Assembly (NCBI GenBank): GCA_951812745.1
Contig: OX638327.1
Coordinates: forward strand, 124,001-188,000
DNA length: 64,000 nucleotides
Direction: 5' to 3'
Source of the DNA: an uncultured Nitrospirales bacterium
Lineage (GTDB): Bacteria > Nitrospirota > Nitrospiria > Nitrospirales > UBA8639
Part shown: positions 1 to 11,113 of the stretch, piece after piece
Layout of the letters: each line of letters opens with the position of its first letter
Position numbering within the stretch: the first letter of the stretch is position 1
The notes under the pieces: generated by a model
Told to the model about the DNA's origin: nothing
The model's database searches: none
The model's input: only the letters and a program-made list of their open reading frames with translations
Translations under genes and position numbers: made by a program

Positions 1-2
1 TG

Positions 3-290
3 GCTTTTGATCCAGTCTCGCTGGCGGATCCGGACGAAATCCTGACCTTTTTGTCGCACGTGGCCTTACGGGGGAAAGGGATGACAACCGAAAACCTGAT
101 GGATTACGTCTTGGATGAAGGGTTTACGGAGCCGACCTATCTGAACGCCAAGGGAGAAGATGCGCAAGCGTTTTTTCAAGGGCAGCCGAATGCCTGGGCT
201 GTCTATCAAATTCGTGAATGGAAACGGGTACTCGTGGTGAGTGGGGGAGACGAGCGGGAGCGAAGGGTTCAGATTACGGAAACCCCTTAG
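3..290 (+). CDS. Unrecognised protein, 3' end of a gene cut by the window edge
   Basis: The reading frame is open from the first bases of the window to a TAG at 288-290, so this is the last 95 or so codons of a longer gene. An internal TTG at 51 and ATG at 81 are probably not starts, because sensible coding continues upstream of both. The visible part is soluble and mildly acidic, with no membrane segment and no cysteine pairs. I do not recognise the family, and the missing N-terminus prevents a functional call. Confidence 0.55.
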   Translation, partial: AFDPVSLADPDEILTFLSHVALRGKGMTTENLMDYVLDEGFTEPTYLNAKGEDAQAFFQGQPNAWAVYQIREWKRVLVVSGGDERERRVQITETP

Positions 291-372
291 GTTCCCTGGG
301 CAGAAGCGGGCGTCAAGGGACAGACCGGCAACCCGGCGGAGCAGCAACCGGAATGAGGCCGAGCGAAGGGGG

Positions 373-789
373 TTATTTCCACCCTCCCACTAGAACGCCT
401 TCTTCAAAATACAGATAGCGGTGCTTGACGGAGCCCGCGTCGATCCAATCTTCATAGACCCACTCTTCCCGGCGAACGCCACGGTCGGTATAGGTGATGT
501 TCATTTGGTAGGGTGAGCCCCAGGCTTCAATGGCTTGCTCCCGCGTCATGCCGACGATCACGTCCTTGTCCTGGATGTGGCGTTCAAAAGTCGGGTCCAG
601 GATTCCCGGCAGAAATCCCCATGCAAGCATGAAGACGGCAAAGGCGCCCAGTAAGACAGCGACGGTAATCCGGACGGGGCGACGGCAGGGGAAGGGAACC
701 GATGGCCCTTGTGAACCGTCGTTCTGAAGAGCCGAATCGTGAGGAGTATCCGGGGAACCTGAAGTGGGGAGGGATTCTGGAGGTTGCAT
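373..789 (-). CDS. Single-TM protein with a BamE/SmpA-like C-terminal domain
   Basis: The 138-residue product has a Pro/Ser-rich N-terminus, one hydrophobic segment at about residues 41-62 and a C-terminal domain beginning VIVGMTREQAIEAWGSP. The pattern G-M-T-x-x-x-A/V-x-x-x-W/L-G-x-P followed by tryptophan- and tyrosine-rich strands is typical of BamE/SmpA-like small lipoprotein domains. There is no lipobox, so it should be membrane-anchored. The ATG at 789 is preferred over a TTG at 822. The protein encoded at 1227-2012 carries a related GLTQQEVHDKLGIP motif, so the two may share a fold. A specific role cannot be assigned. Confidence 0.6.
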   Translation of the reverse strand: MQPPESLPTSGSPDTPHDSALQNDGSQGPSVPFPCRRPVRITVAVLLGAFAVFMLAWGFLPGILDPTFERHIQDKDVIVGMTREQAIEAWGSPYQMNITYTDRGVRREEWVYEDWIDAGSVKHRYLYFEEGVLVGGWK

Positions 790-845
790 GGGACGTGTTC
801 CGAGTCTAGCAACCGTGAACAAAGGCCGTCAATAGAGGGGCGACG

Positions 846-1208
846 ATGTTTATCGAGGTAGAAGAAAACCCCAACTGTGAGACGTCCGTCTTTCTCCGGT
901 TCAAGGAATTAGGCCCGGCGCAGCGTCTTCGACAGGTCAAGAGTTACGAACGTTCTTCGCGGGGTGAATGGTGTGACGTCGTGGGGTGGACCGATAATGA
1001 AGACCGTCCGGAATGCCAAGCCATGGTGCAGCCCGTTGAAGAATCCGGACGCGGGGCGGCGTACGTGGTGTTTGGCGGAGTGTGGGGGGTGCGCTTGAAA
1101 CAAGAGGGAGTTCGGGAGGCCTGGAGCCTGGTTAGTCCCAACCAGTGGGGTGAAGCCTACATGCTGTTAACGGATGCGCACGACCTTCGATTGGAAGAAG
1201 GAGCCTGA
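846..1208 (+). CDS. Conserved-looking hypothetical protein, 120 aa
   Basis: The product is soluble with no signal peptide or membrane segment. It is acidic and contains several tryptophans and two cysteines in its first half (residues about 11 and 43). It starts at an ATG and ends 18 bases before the convergent gene at 1227. I do not recognise the family, and neither neighbour suggests a function. The unbroken frame with third-position GC typical of the window supports a real gene. Confidence 0.55.
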   Translation: MFIEVEENPNCETSVFLRFKELGPAQRLRQVKSYERSSRGEWCDVVGWTDNEDRPECQAMVQPVEESGRGAAYVVFGGVWGVRLKQEGVREAWSLVSPNQWGEAYMLLTDAHDLRLEEGA

Positions 1209-1226
1209 GGGAGACCGCGGGAGCGG

Positions 1227-2012
1227 CTATTCCGCGTAGACCGGAACCGGAATGGTTTTCTTGGGTTTGGGCGGTTCGGGAGGCCGTTGGGCAAATGCCG
1301 GGGAGTACGGGTTCACCATGGGTTCATGGGTATGCCGGCCGATTTGATGAATCCGCGACAGGCTTTGAACGGTAAATTCCAAGCGATCGATGGAGGAATC
1401 GACGGTCAAGTAGTCCGGAAGACCGTTCACGGAAAATAATTGATACGCCAGCGACCAATTCCCGTCCTCCTTATCCCATTCCTCAACCACGAGTTCCGCG
1501 TCCTTGGACGGAGGACCCTTGAACAAGAGGACCCACAGATTCGATCGAAACGCCGGGTCCTTCTGGCGGATCGAAGGGTTGAATTCGCGGACTAACGCAG
1601 GAACGGCCTTCAAGGGGATACTGGGCGTGAATTCGACTTCAACGCGTTTGACGTGCAACGTGGGAAAATCCACGGCCTCGCGGAAATCCGGTTTATAGAC
1701 AAACGAATAGCGAACCTGCACACCGTCGCGCGAATAGGTGTACACGTCCTCGCCATTCTGAGGAGACACGAGCTTACTGAAATATTTTTTCCAGTCTTTG
1801 GGCGAATAATAGCTGAACACGCGAAGGGCGGACTTCCTCGACCGGATAGCGTGAGGAATGCCAAGCTTATCATGGACTTCCTGTTGCGTGAGCCCGAGAA
1901 ATCCGTCCTCGAAAAAGGGTTTAGCCTGAAGGGAAGCCGTCGGAAGCACGACCGTCAGGCCGACGGTTAAGAGCAAAAACAGGGGACTTTGCTGGAAACA
2001 AGGACGTTGCAT
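1227..2012 (-). CDS. Secreted protein with a BamE-like N-terminal motif
   Basis: The 261-residue product begins with a signal peptide, hydrophobic from about residue 11 to 26 and ending near SLQA. A domain starting GLTQQEVHDKLGIP follows, which resembles the helix of BamE/SmpA-like folds. The rest is rich in beta-strand sequence and ends in a Pro/Lys-rich tail (PPEPPKPKK). The ATG at 2012 gives a clean signal peptide. An ATG at 2045 in the same frame has a somewhat better ribosome-binding site and cannot be excluded. It is probably periplasmic, with unknown function. Confidence 0.6.
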   Translation of the reverse strand: MQRPCFQQSPLFLLLTVGLTVVLPTASLQAKPFFEDGFLGLTQQEVHDKLGIPHAIRSRKSALRVFSYYSPKDWKKYFSKLVSPQNGEDVYTYSRDGVQVRYSFVYKPDFREAVDFPTLHVKRVEVEFTPSIPLKAVPALVREFNPSIRQKDPAFRSNLWVLLFKGPPSKDAELVVEEWDKEDGNWSLAYQLFSVNGLPDYLTVDSSIDRLEFTVQSLSRIHQIGRHTHEPMVNPYSPAFAQRPPEPPKPKKTIPVPVYAE

Positions 2013-2177
2013 GAATCGATCTCGATCAGACTCAATAGATTTCATCCTAACCCTGGACTGAAGTTGAGTCAAGCAATGGCGGCGGTAGAAGGTATTTATG
2101 ACGCGACATACCAGGTCAAAGCCCGGGACATGCCTTATGCCACCTTGGCGGCCTCTCTGCAGCTGTAGTTGCCACAT

Positions 2178-2246
2178 CTTATGCGGCCAAGAGAGGCTGC
2201 CAAGAGAAAAAGTGCCATAGGATGGCGCAGCTACAAAGACAAAGAC
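2178..2246 (+). repeat. Dispersed repeat, copy A
   Basis: This stretch matches 13089-13156 in the same orientation. The best part, 2211-2246 against 13121-13156, agrees at 31 of 36 positions, and similarity continues upstream to about 2178. Both copies contain a hairpin of the form GYGCCAT-x-x-GATGGCGC (here 2212-2228). The rest of the 2046-2473 gap holds the palindromic repeat at 2393-2425 and nothing else recognised; no cobalamin or SAM riboswitch motif was found upstream of metH. Confidence 0.65.
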
Positions 2247-2392
2247 GGCGACATCGGACCAGCCCATAGACCATTGCAGATTTTGACCGCGAGAGACGGG
2301 ACCAGTATAGTCACTCCTTTTCCGGAACATCGCCATGACAGCTTTGGAAGCCTTTGGAAAAATCGTGGCGTCGGTCGTGTTAGCTGCGTTCT

Positions 2393-2425
2393 CCCTCTCC
2401 CACTGGGAGAGGGTTGGGGTGAGGG
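2393..2425 (+). repeat. Palindromic intergenic repeat (CCCTCTCCC family), copy 1
   Basis: CCCTCTCCC (2393-2401) pairs with GGGAGAGGG (2405-2413) and is followed by TTGGGGTGAGGG. Related sequences occur at 32788-32850 and 59499-59543. Palindromes of this type are scattered through many bacterial genomes. This copy lies 48 bases before metH. Confidence 0.7.
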
Positions 2426-2473
2426 TCCGTAGCCGTAGTGACCCAACAATAATCTGAAAATGAGATTCACGAA

Positions 2474-6151
<3,678 letters not shown>

Positions 6152-6156
6152 GAGGT

Positions 6157-6930
6157 CTATTCCCCTCCTTGATCAGCCGCCGCTTTCCTAAACACGATGT
6201 CCCCGTAATAGGCCACGGCGGATTCCCCGGTGTTGTCGGTGTCCGTCATCACGGCTACCCCGGAGACCGGGGGCGGGTCGTCCCCGAACGCTTTTTGATA
6301 ATCCTCGTAAAGGTTCCGCGACTCGGCAACCCACTGCCCGACTTTTGCCTCTCCACTTTCAATGACGATCATCTTCGCGCGATCCGTATACGGATTGGGA
6401 ACCATGGTCCCGATCGGGCTTCGACTCTCCCAGATGTACGTGATGGCTCCGGTCGGGGGGTACTTCCCGTGAAGCGCCCGAGCCAGTTCATATTGGGCTT
6501 GGTCCAAAAAGTCGATTTTGCTCTCGTCATAGGCGAAGGTGATATACAACCGGGCAGGGTAGTCGTCGCCCTGCTTGGTGGTGACGTCGCCCTTTTGCAA
6601 CACGTTCTCGATCTTCCAGCGCCATTCGACAATGGGATAGAGTTCGGGATCGATGGTCACCTCTCGGGTCAACCCTGAGGCAGAGCCGCGGCTCACGGCT
6701 TTGACGACCACGGTCCCGTCGTCTTCCACCAACGAATATTCGGTATGCTCGTCGATCTTATGGAACGTGAGAAGCTTCCAGGAATCAGGATAAGGTCCTC
6801 CGGCCTGTGCGCGGGAAAAGCCCCCCACGTGAATGGCAGACGGCGATTCCGCCTGAAGGGTTCCGGCGAGCAGGACAAGACACAAACTTATTCCGATAGG
6901 CCACGCAAACGCGTTCCGCCTGCGCCTCAT
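6157..6930 (-). CDS. DUF3047 family secreted protein
   Basis: The 257-residue product starts with an arginine-rich n-region and a hydrophobic core ending at about residue 27 (TLQA), a good signal peptide. The mature part contains a WRWKIENVLQKGD...ARLYITF pattern that I associate with DUF3047, a family of beta-rich exported proteins of unknown role. The ATG at 6930 is chosen because the longer frame would run into the res gene. It begins only 10 bases after the res stop on the same strand, so read-through from the restriction locus is possible although the two look unrelated in origin. Confidence 0.7.
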   Translation of the reverse strand: MRRRRNAFAWPIGISLCLVLLAGTLQAESPSAIHVGGFSRAQAGGPYPDSWKLLTFHKIDEHTEYSLVEDDGTVVVKAVSRGSASGLTREVTIDPELYPIVEWRWKIENVLQKGDVTTKQGDDYPARLYITFAYDESKIDFLDQAQYELARALHGKYPPTGAITYIWESRSPIGTMVPNPYTDRAKMIVIESGEAKVGQWVAESRNLYEDYQKAFGDDPPPVSGVAVMTDTDNTGESAVAYYGDIVFRKAAADQGGE

Positions 6931-6940
6931 GTGCTTTGCG

Positions 6941-9472
6941 CTACTTAGCAACAAGTTCGCTGACCTGTTCTTTCCATCGATCTTCAAACATCATCCTGAA
7001 AACAGCAGGCGGCTCGCAGACTTTCATTTCGCCTCGGTCAATGGCCTTGTTGTACGCCGCTTCAAGGGTCTCAAGGAGTTTCATCTTGTAGCCCGTATCC
7101 TCATTGCCCTTCAGGTGAACGCCTTTTGTTTCCAGGACAAGAAGTGTGCCGTCATCTTGTCGACAGGCGACGAAATCGGGATAGACGTTCTGCCGTCTCC
7201 ATCCCTGAAGATGATACTGCTGTTTTGCGGCGATCTTGTGCCACCAGGAAATGGAGTTACTCTTGTCCAAATACAACGCGAAATCCTTTTCGAGTACATT
7301 GAAATTGCTTTCATAAACGGGCTCAAAAAGACTCTGTTGAATCTGCCGGCCATGTTCTGCCTGAAGCGATTTTTCCTTGCTGGACACGAAAACCTCAAAC
7401 GACTTGTCCAATTCATAATCCAACTCCTCGTCGGTCTCGAGGTGAAACCTGATGGTATCGTTTTTGAGCTTGCTTCGGAAGACCGACTCGGCTTTTTTGT
7501 CCAGGTCTTTCTTGATATTCCGACGCAAGACCTCTGAGAGATAAATCCGGTTGTTCAGCAGTGTTGAATCGTTGTATCCCGTGTGCTTTCGCAAAAAGCT
7601 CGCTGCCATGCGCGCAGCCTGCCATGGGTTGGGCACCACGTCCGTCAGGCGACGGACGAAGTAATCAAGGTGCAACCGTTCGCCGGTCTCAAAAGCCTCA
7701 TCAGAGACACGTCTATCACCCTGAACGTCAACTGTAGCGATGATCTCTTTAATCGTATCATCCTTATCGAGATTCACCGCATCGCCCGCGCCGATTCTGT
7801 CCCAATCGATCGCTCCCAGGATGTCGCGGTCGTAATCGATCGAACGCCATGTATAACCTTTTTTGTGCAGAACCTGCGGGAGAAAGATCTGAAGTTTTTT
7901 ATACTTTGGGCGTCGCTTGACGGTTTGCGGTTGCGGTGCGTCACCTTCCCCATCCCCTCTGATAGAATCGCCAAGCCCCGTAAGGCCCTCGTTTTCCAGC
8001 CCGGCCTTAACCTTGTCGATGGCCTTTCCCACGTCCGTGTTGTAACAATAAATATAGCACTGGTTCAGGGCGTCGCTTTTCTCGATTCTGCGCGCGTGCG
8101 GCTGTCGCATGATTCGTCCGGTCATCTGGGTCATGGCCGTGGTCGCCGTGGTGTTATCCAGTAAAGCCAGGACATAAGCGAACGAACAATCCCAACCTTC
8201 CTTGAGGGCATCCTTGGTGATGATCCAGCGGACGGGACTCGTTTCGCTAAGGAGGTCTTCGCCCGCGAGTTCCTTCTGTTCCGACGATTGTACTCTGATC
8301 CGGTTTTGTGGCACGGCAAGATGTTGGACCAGATGCTCCCGCACGTCCTCCGAATGGATGGTCCCTTTACCCCGTTGTTCTCCGCCCGTCCGCTGTACCC
8401 TGACCAGGGCAATGGGACGGATATAGCGGTTTTCCCGTGTTTGCAGTTTCTGCGCTTCGGTTTCCAGTTCCTGCAATTTATTCTGTGTTTCGGCAAGCGT
8501 GTGTTGCCAGTCGGAATTGTCGAAGCTGTGAATTTCTATCGGCAGCTTGATCATCTCTTCGGCCTGAAGCTCGGTTCCCGAGATGTTGACCAGGATGTTG
8601 CTGATACCGATTTTTGGCGTGGCGGACAGTTCCAGCACAAAGCGGGGATTGAGTTGATTGACGGACTTGACGAACTCGCGGTTGTTCGTGTCATTCGGCC
8701 CGTACGCCTTATGCGCCTCATCCAGAATCACGGTCGGGCGAATCAGTTTCAGCACGTTGATCAGGCTGTGCTTCACCCAGTTGGCGGTGTTGTTTTTCTC
8801 AAGATCCGGGTGTCGTGCTGAAAGTGCGTGGTTGGCGGTTGAATCGTCCTGTTCGGGAAAAAACGAGGTGTACCCACCGCTGTCCCGGAATATCTTGAGA
8901 AAGTCTTTCCCCTTTTGCCTGTTGGCGGACGGCAACATCAGCATCATGATGCAGAGTTGGCTTTCGACGTCCTGCTTGGTGAAGCGGTTGTCCTTCTGTA
9001 ACAATTTGACCTTGCCGCCGGAAATCCTCTCAAGCATCTGCCTGTACGGATGCTCGCGGGTCCTGAAGGCCTTGAGCGTCTGTTCGTAAATCGCCCTGGT
9101 AGGCACGATCCACAAGACGAAGCCCGTGTCCTGCTTGATACGCTCAAGCGCGGCAACGCCCAAAAGCGTCTTCCCACCGCCGGTCGGCACCTTCAGACAG
9201 ATGTGCGGGATGGGCTCGCCGGACGTTCCGGCTCGGGAAATGTAGTCGGGGATTTTAAGACTTCCGTTGTCTGAAATGCCGGGAAGGACGTTCTGCTCTT
9301 TCAGACTCTGCCAAGCCGACCGAGGATAGTTTTTCAATTCTTCGGGAACTGGTTTTTTCTTTTTCGCGTAAAACTCTTCACCGTCCGCCGCATCTTTATG
9401 AGCCTCTTTGAGCGCCGCAAGCCAAAGGTCCAACTGCTCAAGGGCGTTTTGCTGGTAGTTTTTGAGTTGCAC
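6941..9472 (-). CDS. res: Type III restriction enzyme Res subunit (helicase-nuclease)
   Basis: Type III Res subunits are superfamily 2 ATPases with a C-terminal nuclease that cut DNA after the enzyme meets unmethylated sites with the Mod partner. The 843-residue product has Walker A PTGGGKT (96-102), DEAH (251-254), SATP (283-286), the EGWDC and QMTGRIMRQPH helicase motifs, and a PD-(D/E)XK nuclease of the type III kind: D766 in VYPDF, then E781 and K783 in LETKG. The start is a GTG. The gene appears complete. Its mod partner lies about 1.6 kb upstream on the same strand, separated by a 2TM gene, a relic and a toxin-antitoxin pair. The region is less GC-rich than metH, suggesting transfer. 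Confidence 0.93.
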   Translation of the reverse strand: MQLKNYQQNALEQLDLWLAALKEAHKDAADGEEFYAKKKKPVPEELKNYPRSAWQSLKEQNVLPGISDNGSLKIPDYISRAGTSGEPIPHICLKVPTGGGKTLLGVAALERIKQDTGFVLWIVPTRAIYEQTLKAFRTREHPYRQMLERISGGKVKLLQKDNRFTKQDVESQLCIMMLMLPSANRQKGKDFLKIFRDSGGYTSFFPEQDDSTANHALSARHPDLEKNNTANWVKHSLINVLKLIRPTVILDEAHKAYGPNDTNNREFVKSVNQLNPRFVLELSATPKIGISNILVNISGTELQAEEMIKLPIEIHSFDNSDWQHTLAETQNKLQELETEAQKLQTRENRYIRPIALVRVQRTGGEQRGKGTIHSEDVREHLVQHLAVPQNRIRVQSSEQKELAGEDLLSETSPVRWIITKDALKEGWDCSFAYVLALLDNTTATTAMTQMTGRIMRQPHARRIEKSDALNQCYIYCYNTDVGKAIDKVKAGLENEGLTGLGDSIRGDGEGDAPQPQTVKRRPKYKKLQIFLPQVLHKKGYTWRSIDYDRDILGAIDWDRIGAGDAVNLDKDDTIKEIIATVDVQGDRRVSDEAFETGERLHLDYFVRRLTDVVPNPWQAARMAASFLRKHTGYNDSTLLNNRIYLSEVLRRNIKKDLDKKAESVFRSKLKNDTIRFHLETDEELDYELDKSFEVFVSSKEKSLQAEHGRQIQQSLFEPVYESNFNVLEKDFALYLDKSNSISWWHKIAAKQQYHLQGWRRQNVYPDFVACRQDDGTLLVLETKGVHLKGNEDTGYKMKLLETLEAAYNKAIDRGEMKVCEPPAVFRMMFEDRWKEQVSELVAK

Positions 9473-9556
9473 CTCCGTTTGCCCTTTTGATCAGCCGTCA
9501 TACTTGAATCTATCCGAAAATCATAATCCAGATTTACAATTTTGAGATAGGGAATA

Positions 9557-10090
9557 CTATTCGTTTATGTCCTTTTCACCCTCATCAGCAATTCCCTCAA
9601 CTGGTTCTTGCCACTCTATGCGCTCTGCTTCAGATGCATAGGGACTCGGGAAATCTCCCAAGAGGCTTTGAATCTGCTTGTGAATCTGTACCAAAGATGT
9701 ACCTTCAGGTGGACCGTATAGCTCGATGTGTTTCAGGATAGCGGTTTTTTGCTCAGATAGAACTCGCTCCTTTTCCAATTTCACTAAAGTGTCGGTGTGC
9801 TCGATCTGATTTGCCCTTGATTTGTGGCGGATCAATACCGCAGTAATAAGGAGAATGGCTCCTATCGCCATGCTGACGCCCGACAATGCCCACTGCTCTT
9901 TCCAGAAGGCTAAAGTTATGGCACAAATCTGTAGTGCAATTCCGATAACACCGACCGTACTGGAGTGGTCTTGTTCGAACATATCTTGCGCGCGGTCCAG
10001 TATCTTGCCAATCCGGTTGGAATGCTTATCGAATCGTTCAGCACTTTCACGAAGAAGACTCGAAATTCGCCAGTTTCTTTTTTCGCTCAT
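9557..10090 (-). CDS. Two-TM protein of unknown function inside the restriction island
   Basis: The 177-residue product has a charged helical N-terminus (1-45), two adjacent hydrophobic segments (about 46-62 and 69-86), then a charged, coiled-coil-like stretch and an acidic tail. There is no signal peptide. This helix-2TM-helix layout resembles SLATT-type membrane effectors found beside nucleic-acid-sensing defence genes, but that is a comparison of architecture, not a recognised family hit. It lies 84 bases upstream of res on the same strand and is probably co-transcribed with it. Confidence 0.6.
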   Translation of the reverse strand: MSEKRNWRISSLLRESAERFDKHSNRIGKILDRAQDMFEQDHSSTVGVIGIALQICAITLAFWKEQWALSGVSMAIGAILLITAVLIRHKSRANQIEHTDTLVKLEKERVLSEQKTAILKHIELYGPPEGTSLVQIHKQIQSLLGDFPSPYASEAERIEWQEPVEGIADEGEKDINE

Positions 10091-10208
10091 AGGTGAACCT
10101 TACAGATAAACTATCTGATCAGGTTTGCTAGCGGAAGTTTTACAGCCAACTCATACTATCTACTCAAGACTTCATGCAGCAAATCGCAAAATGCGCTACC
10201 GATCTCTA

Positions 10209-10330
10209 TCAACTACTTCTCTGGCCCATGATTTTGTGGGTGGCAAACAGCATTGCGGTTTACTTGTTTTTCTTTGCCAGTTTGGTGATGCGTTCGGCAC
10301 GGTTGCTGCTCAGGGCGGAACCAGCGTAGT
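10209..10330 (-). pseudogene. Relic of the 3' end of a second type III mod gene
   Basis: Read on the minus strand, this segment encodes AGSALSSNRAERITKLAKKNK, a TAA stop (10260-10262), then TAMLFATHKIMGQRSS and TGA. It aligns without gaps to the C-terminus of the intact methylase at 11114-12775 (SADSALNSDRADRIAKQ then TAVVFATHKFMGQKE). The internal stop replaces a lysine codon, and the homology ends abruptly near 10330. The fragment therefore cannot make a working protein. It lies between the 2TM gene and vapC, where an ancestral mod next to res could have been. Nothing else is recognised in the 10091-10446 gap apart from the inverted repeat at 10413-10432. Confidence 0.8.
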
Positions 10331-10412
10331 TTTCATTGACAGGTGCTGTTAGGAGTCAAAAAAGATTCAAAGTCGTTCCGGGTATGTCACAGGGCGTTAT
10401 GGTAAGACCGTC

Positions 10413-10432
10413 TACATCGTCTTTACGATGTA
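10413..10432. repeat. Perfect 8-bp inverted repeat downstream of vapC
   Basis: TACATCGT (10413-10420) and ACGATGTA (10425-10432) form a stem with a four-base loop, 15 bases beyond the vapC stop. There is no T-run on the minus strand, so a classical intrinsic terminator is not supported. It may be a transcript-end hairpin or a protein site. Confidence 0.4.
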
Positions 10433-10446
10433 TGGCTTGAGGGCTA

Positions 10447-10815
10447 TTATCTGATCGCTAACCGCCGGCTTTTCAGATCCGGCACGTTTTGCAACGCATT
10501 GTCGTTTGTCACCAGAACGGCATGGTGACATATAGCAGTAGCGGCAATAATTGCGTCCGGCAGCTTGAGCCTTGATTTTCGTCGCACACGAATAGCTTTT
10601 TCTTTCACATCCTGATCGATGCTATAGATAGTAATGTCGGCAAGCATCTCACGAATCAACACTTCTTCCGGTGAAGTCATTGCCGGAGAAGACAGCAATT
10701 CCATTTCAGTAATGACTGAGCACGCGATTTTTCCATCGGGGAGGGGATCTGTCAGACGATTGTTGAACAGCAAAATGAAAATGTTGGTATCGATTAAAAA
10801 ACGCTCGGAGTTCAT
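10447..10815 (-). CDS. vapC: VapC-like PIN-domain ribonuclease toxin
   Basis: PIN-domain toxins cleave RNA using a cluster of acidic residues that bind Mg2+ or Mn2+. The 122-residue product shows the expected pattern: FLIDTNIFI near the N-terminus, VITEMELL in the middle, then LPDAIIAATA and LVTNDNAL. The ATG at 10815 forms an ATGA overlap with the antitoxin stop (10812-10814), so translation is probably coupled; a start seven codons earlier lies inside the antitoxin gene and is less likely. The pair sits between res and mod, where it could stabilise the island. Confidence 0.88.
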   Translation of the reverse strand: MNSERFLIDTNIFILLFNNRLTDPLPDGKIACSVITEMELLSSPAMTSPEEVLIREMLADITIYSIDQDVKEKAIRVRRKSRLKLPDAIIAATAICHHAVLVTNDNALQNVPDLKSRRLAIR

Positions 10816-11057
10816 TTGTCCAAGCCGCGTTTCCACGAATCTCGAAGGGCACGTTGCCAGGCGACGGGGTCATCAACGTCTCGGAATGCCTGAATCTTGC
10901 CGGCGAGATCCATCGGGTGGCTTATGCCCTGCGTTTTCCTGTGATCGTCTTCTTGCAGATGAACAATCACACGGGCCTTTCGGCCAAATGCCTCGCGGAA
11001 GGCTGGCGGGAGTTTACCGTCCGAGGCTATAACTATATTTTTGTCAATTGATTTCAT
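10812..11057 (-). CDS. Antitoxin partner of the VapC-like toxin
   Basis: This 81-residue, charged protein directly precedes the PIN toxin and overlaps its start by ATGA, the usual antitoxin-first order. The N-terminal half (IVIASDGKLPPAFREAF) is compatible with a small DNA-binding antitoxin fold. The C-terminal half (DDPVAWQRALRDSWKRGL) looks like the helical toxin-wrapping tail. A purine-rich AAAGAGAG lies just upstream of the ATG. The family is not certain; the call rests on position, size and overlap. Confidence 0.72.
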   Translation of the reverse strand: MKSIDKNIVIASDGKLPPAFREAFGRKARVIVHLQEDDHRKTQGISHPMDLAGKIQAFRDVDDPVAWQRALRDSWKRGLDK

Positions 11058-11113
11058 ATGCGTTCTCTCTTTGTGAGTAAGTGTATCGGACTATAACCAA
11101 TTTTATCGCATTT

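Noticed and set aside
2046-2473. Cobalamin or SAM riboswitch before metH
   Set aside because: None of the conserved boxes were recognised; the gap is filled by dispersed repeats.
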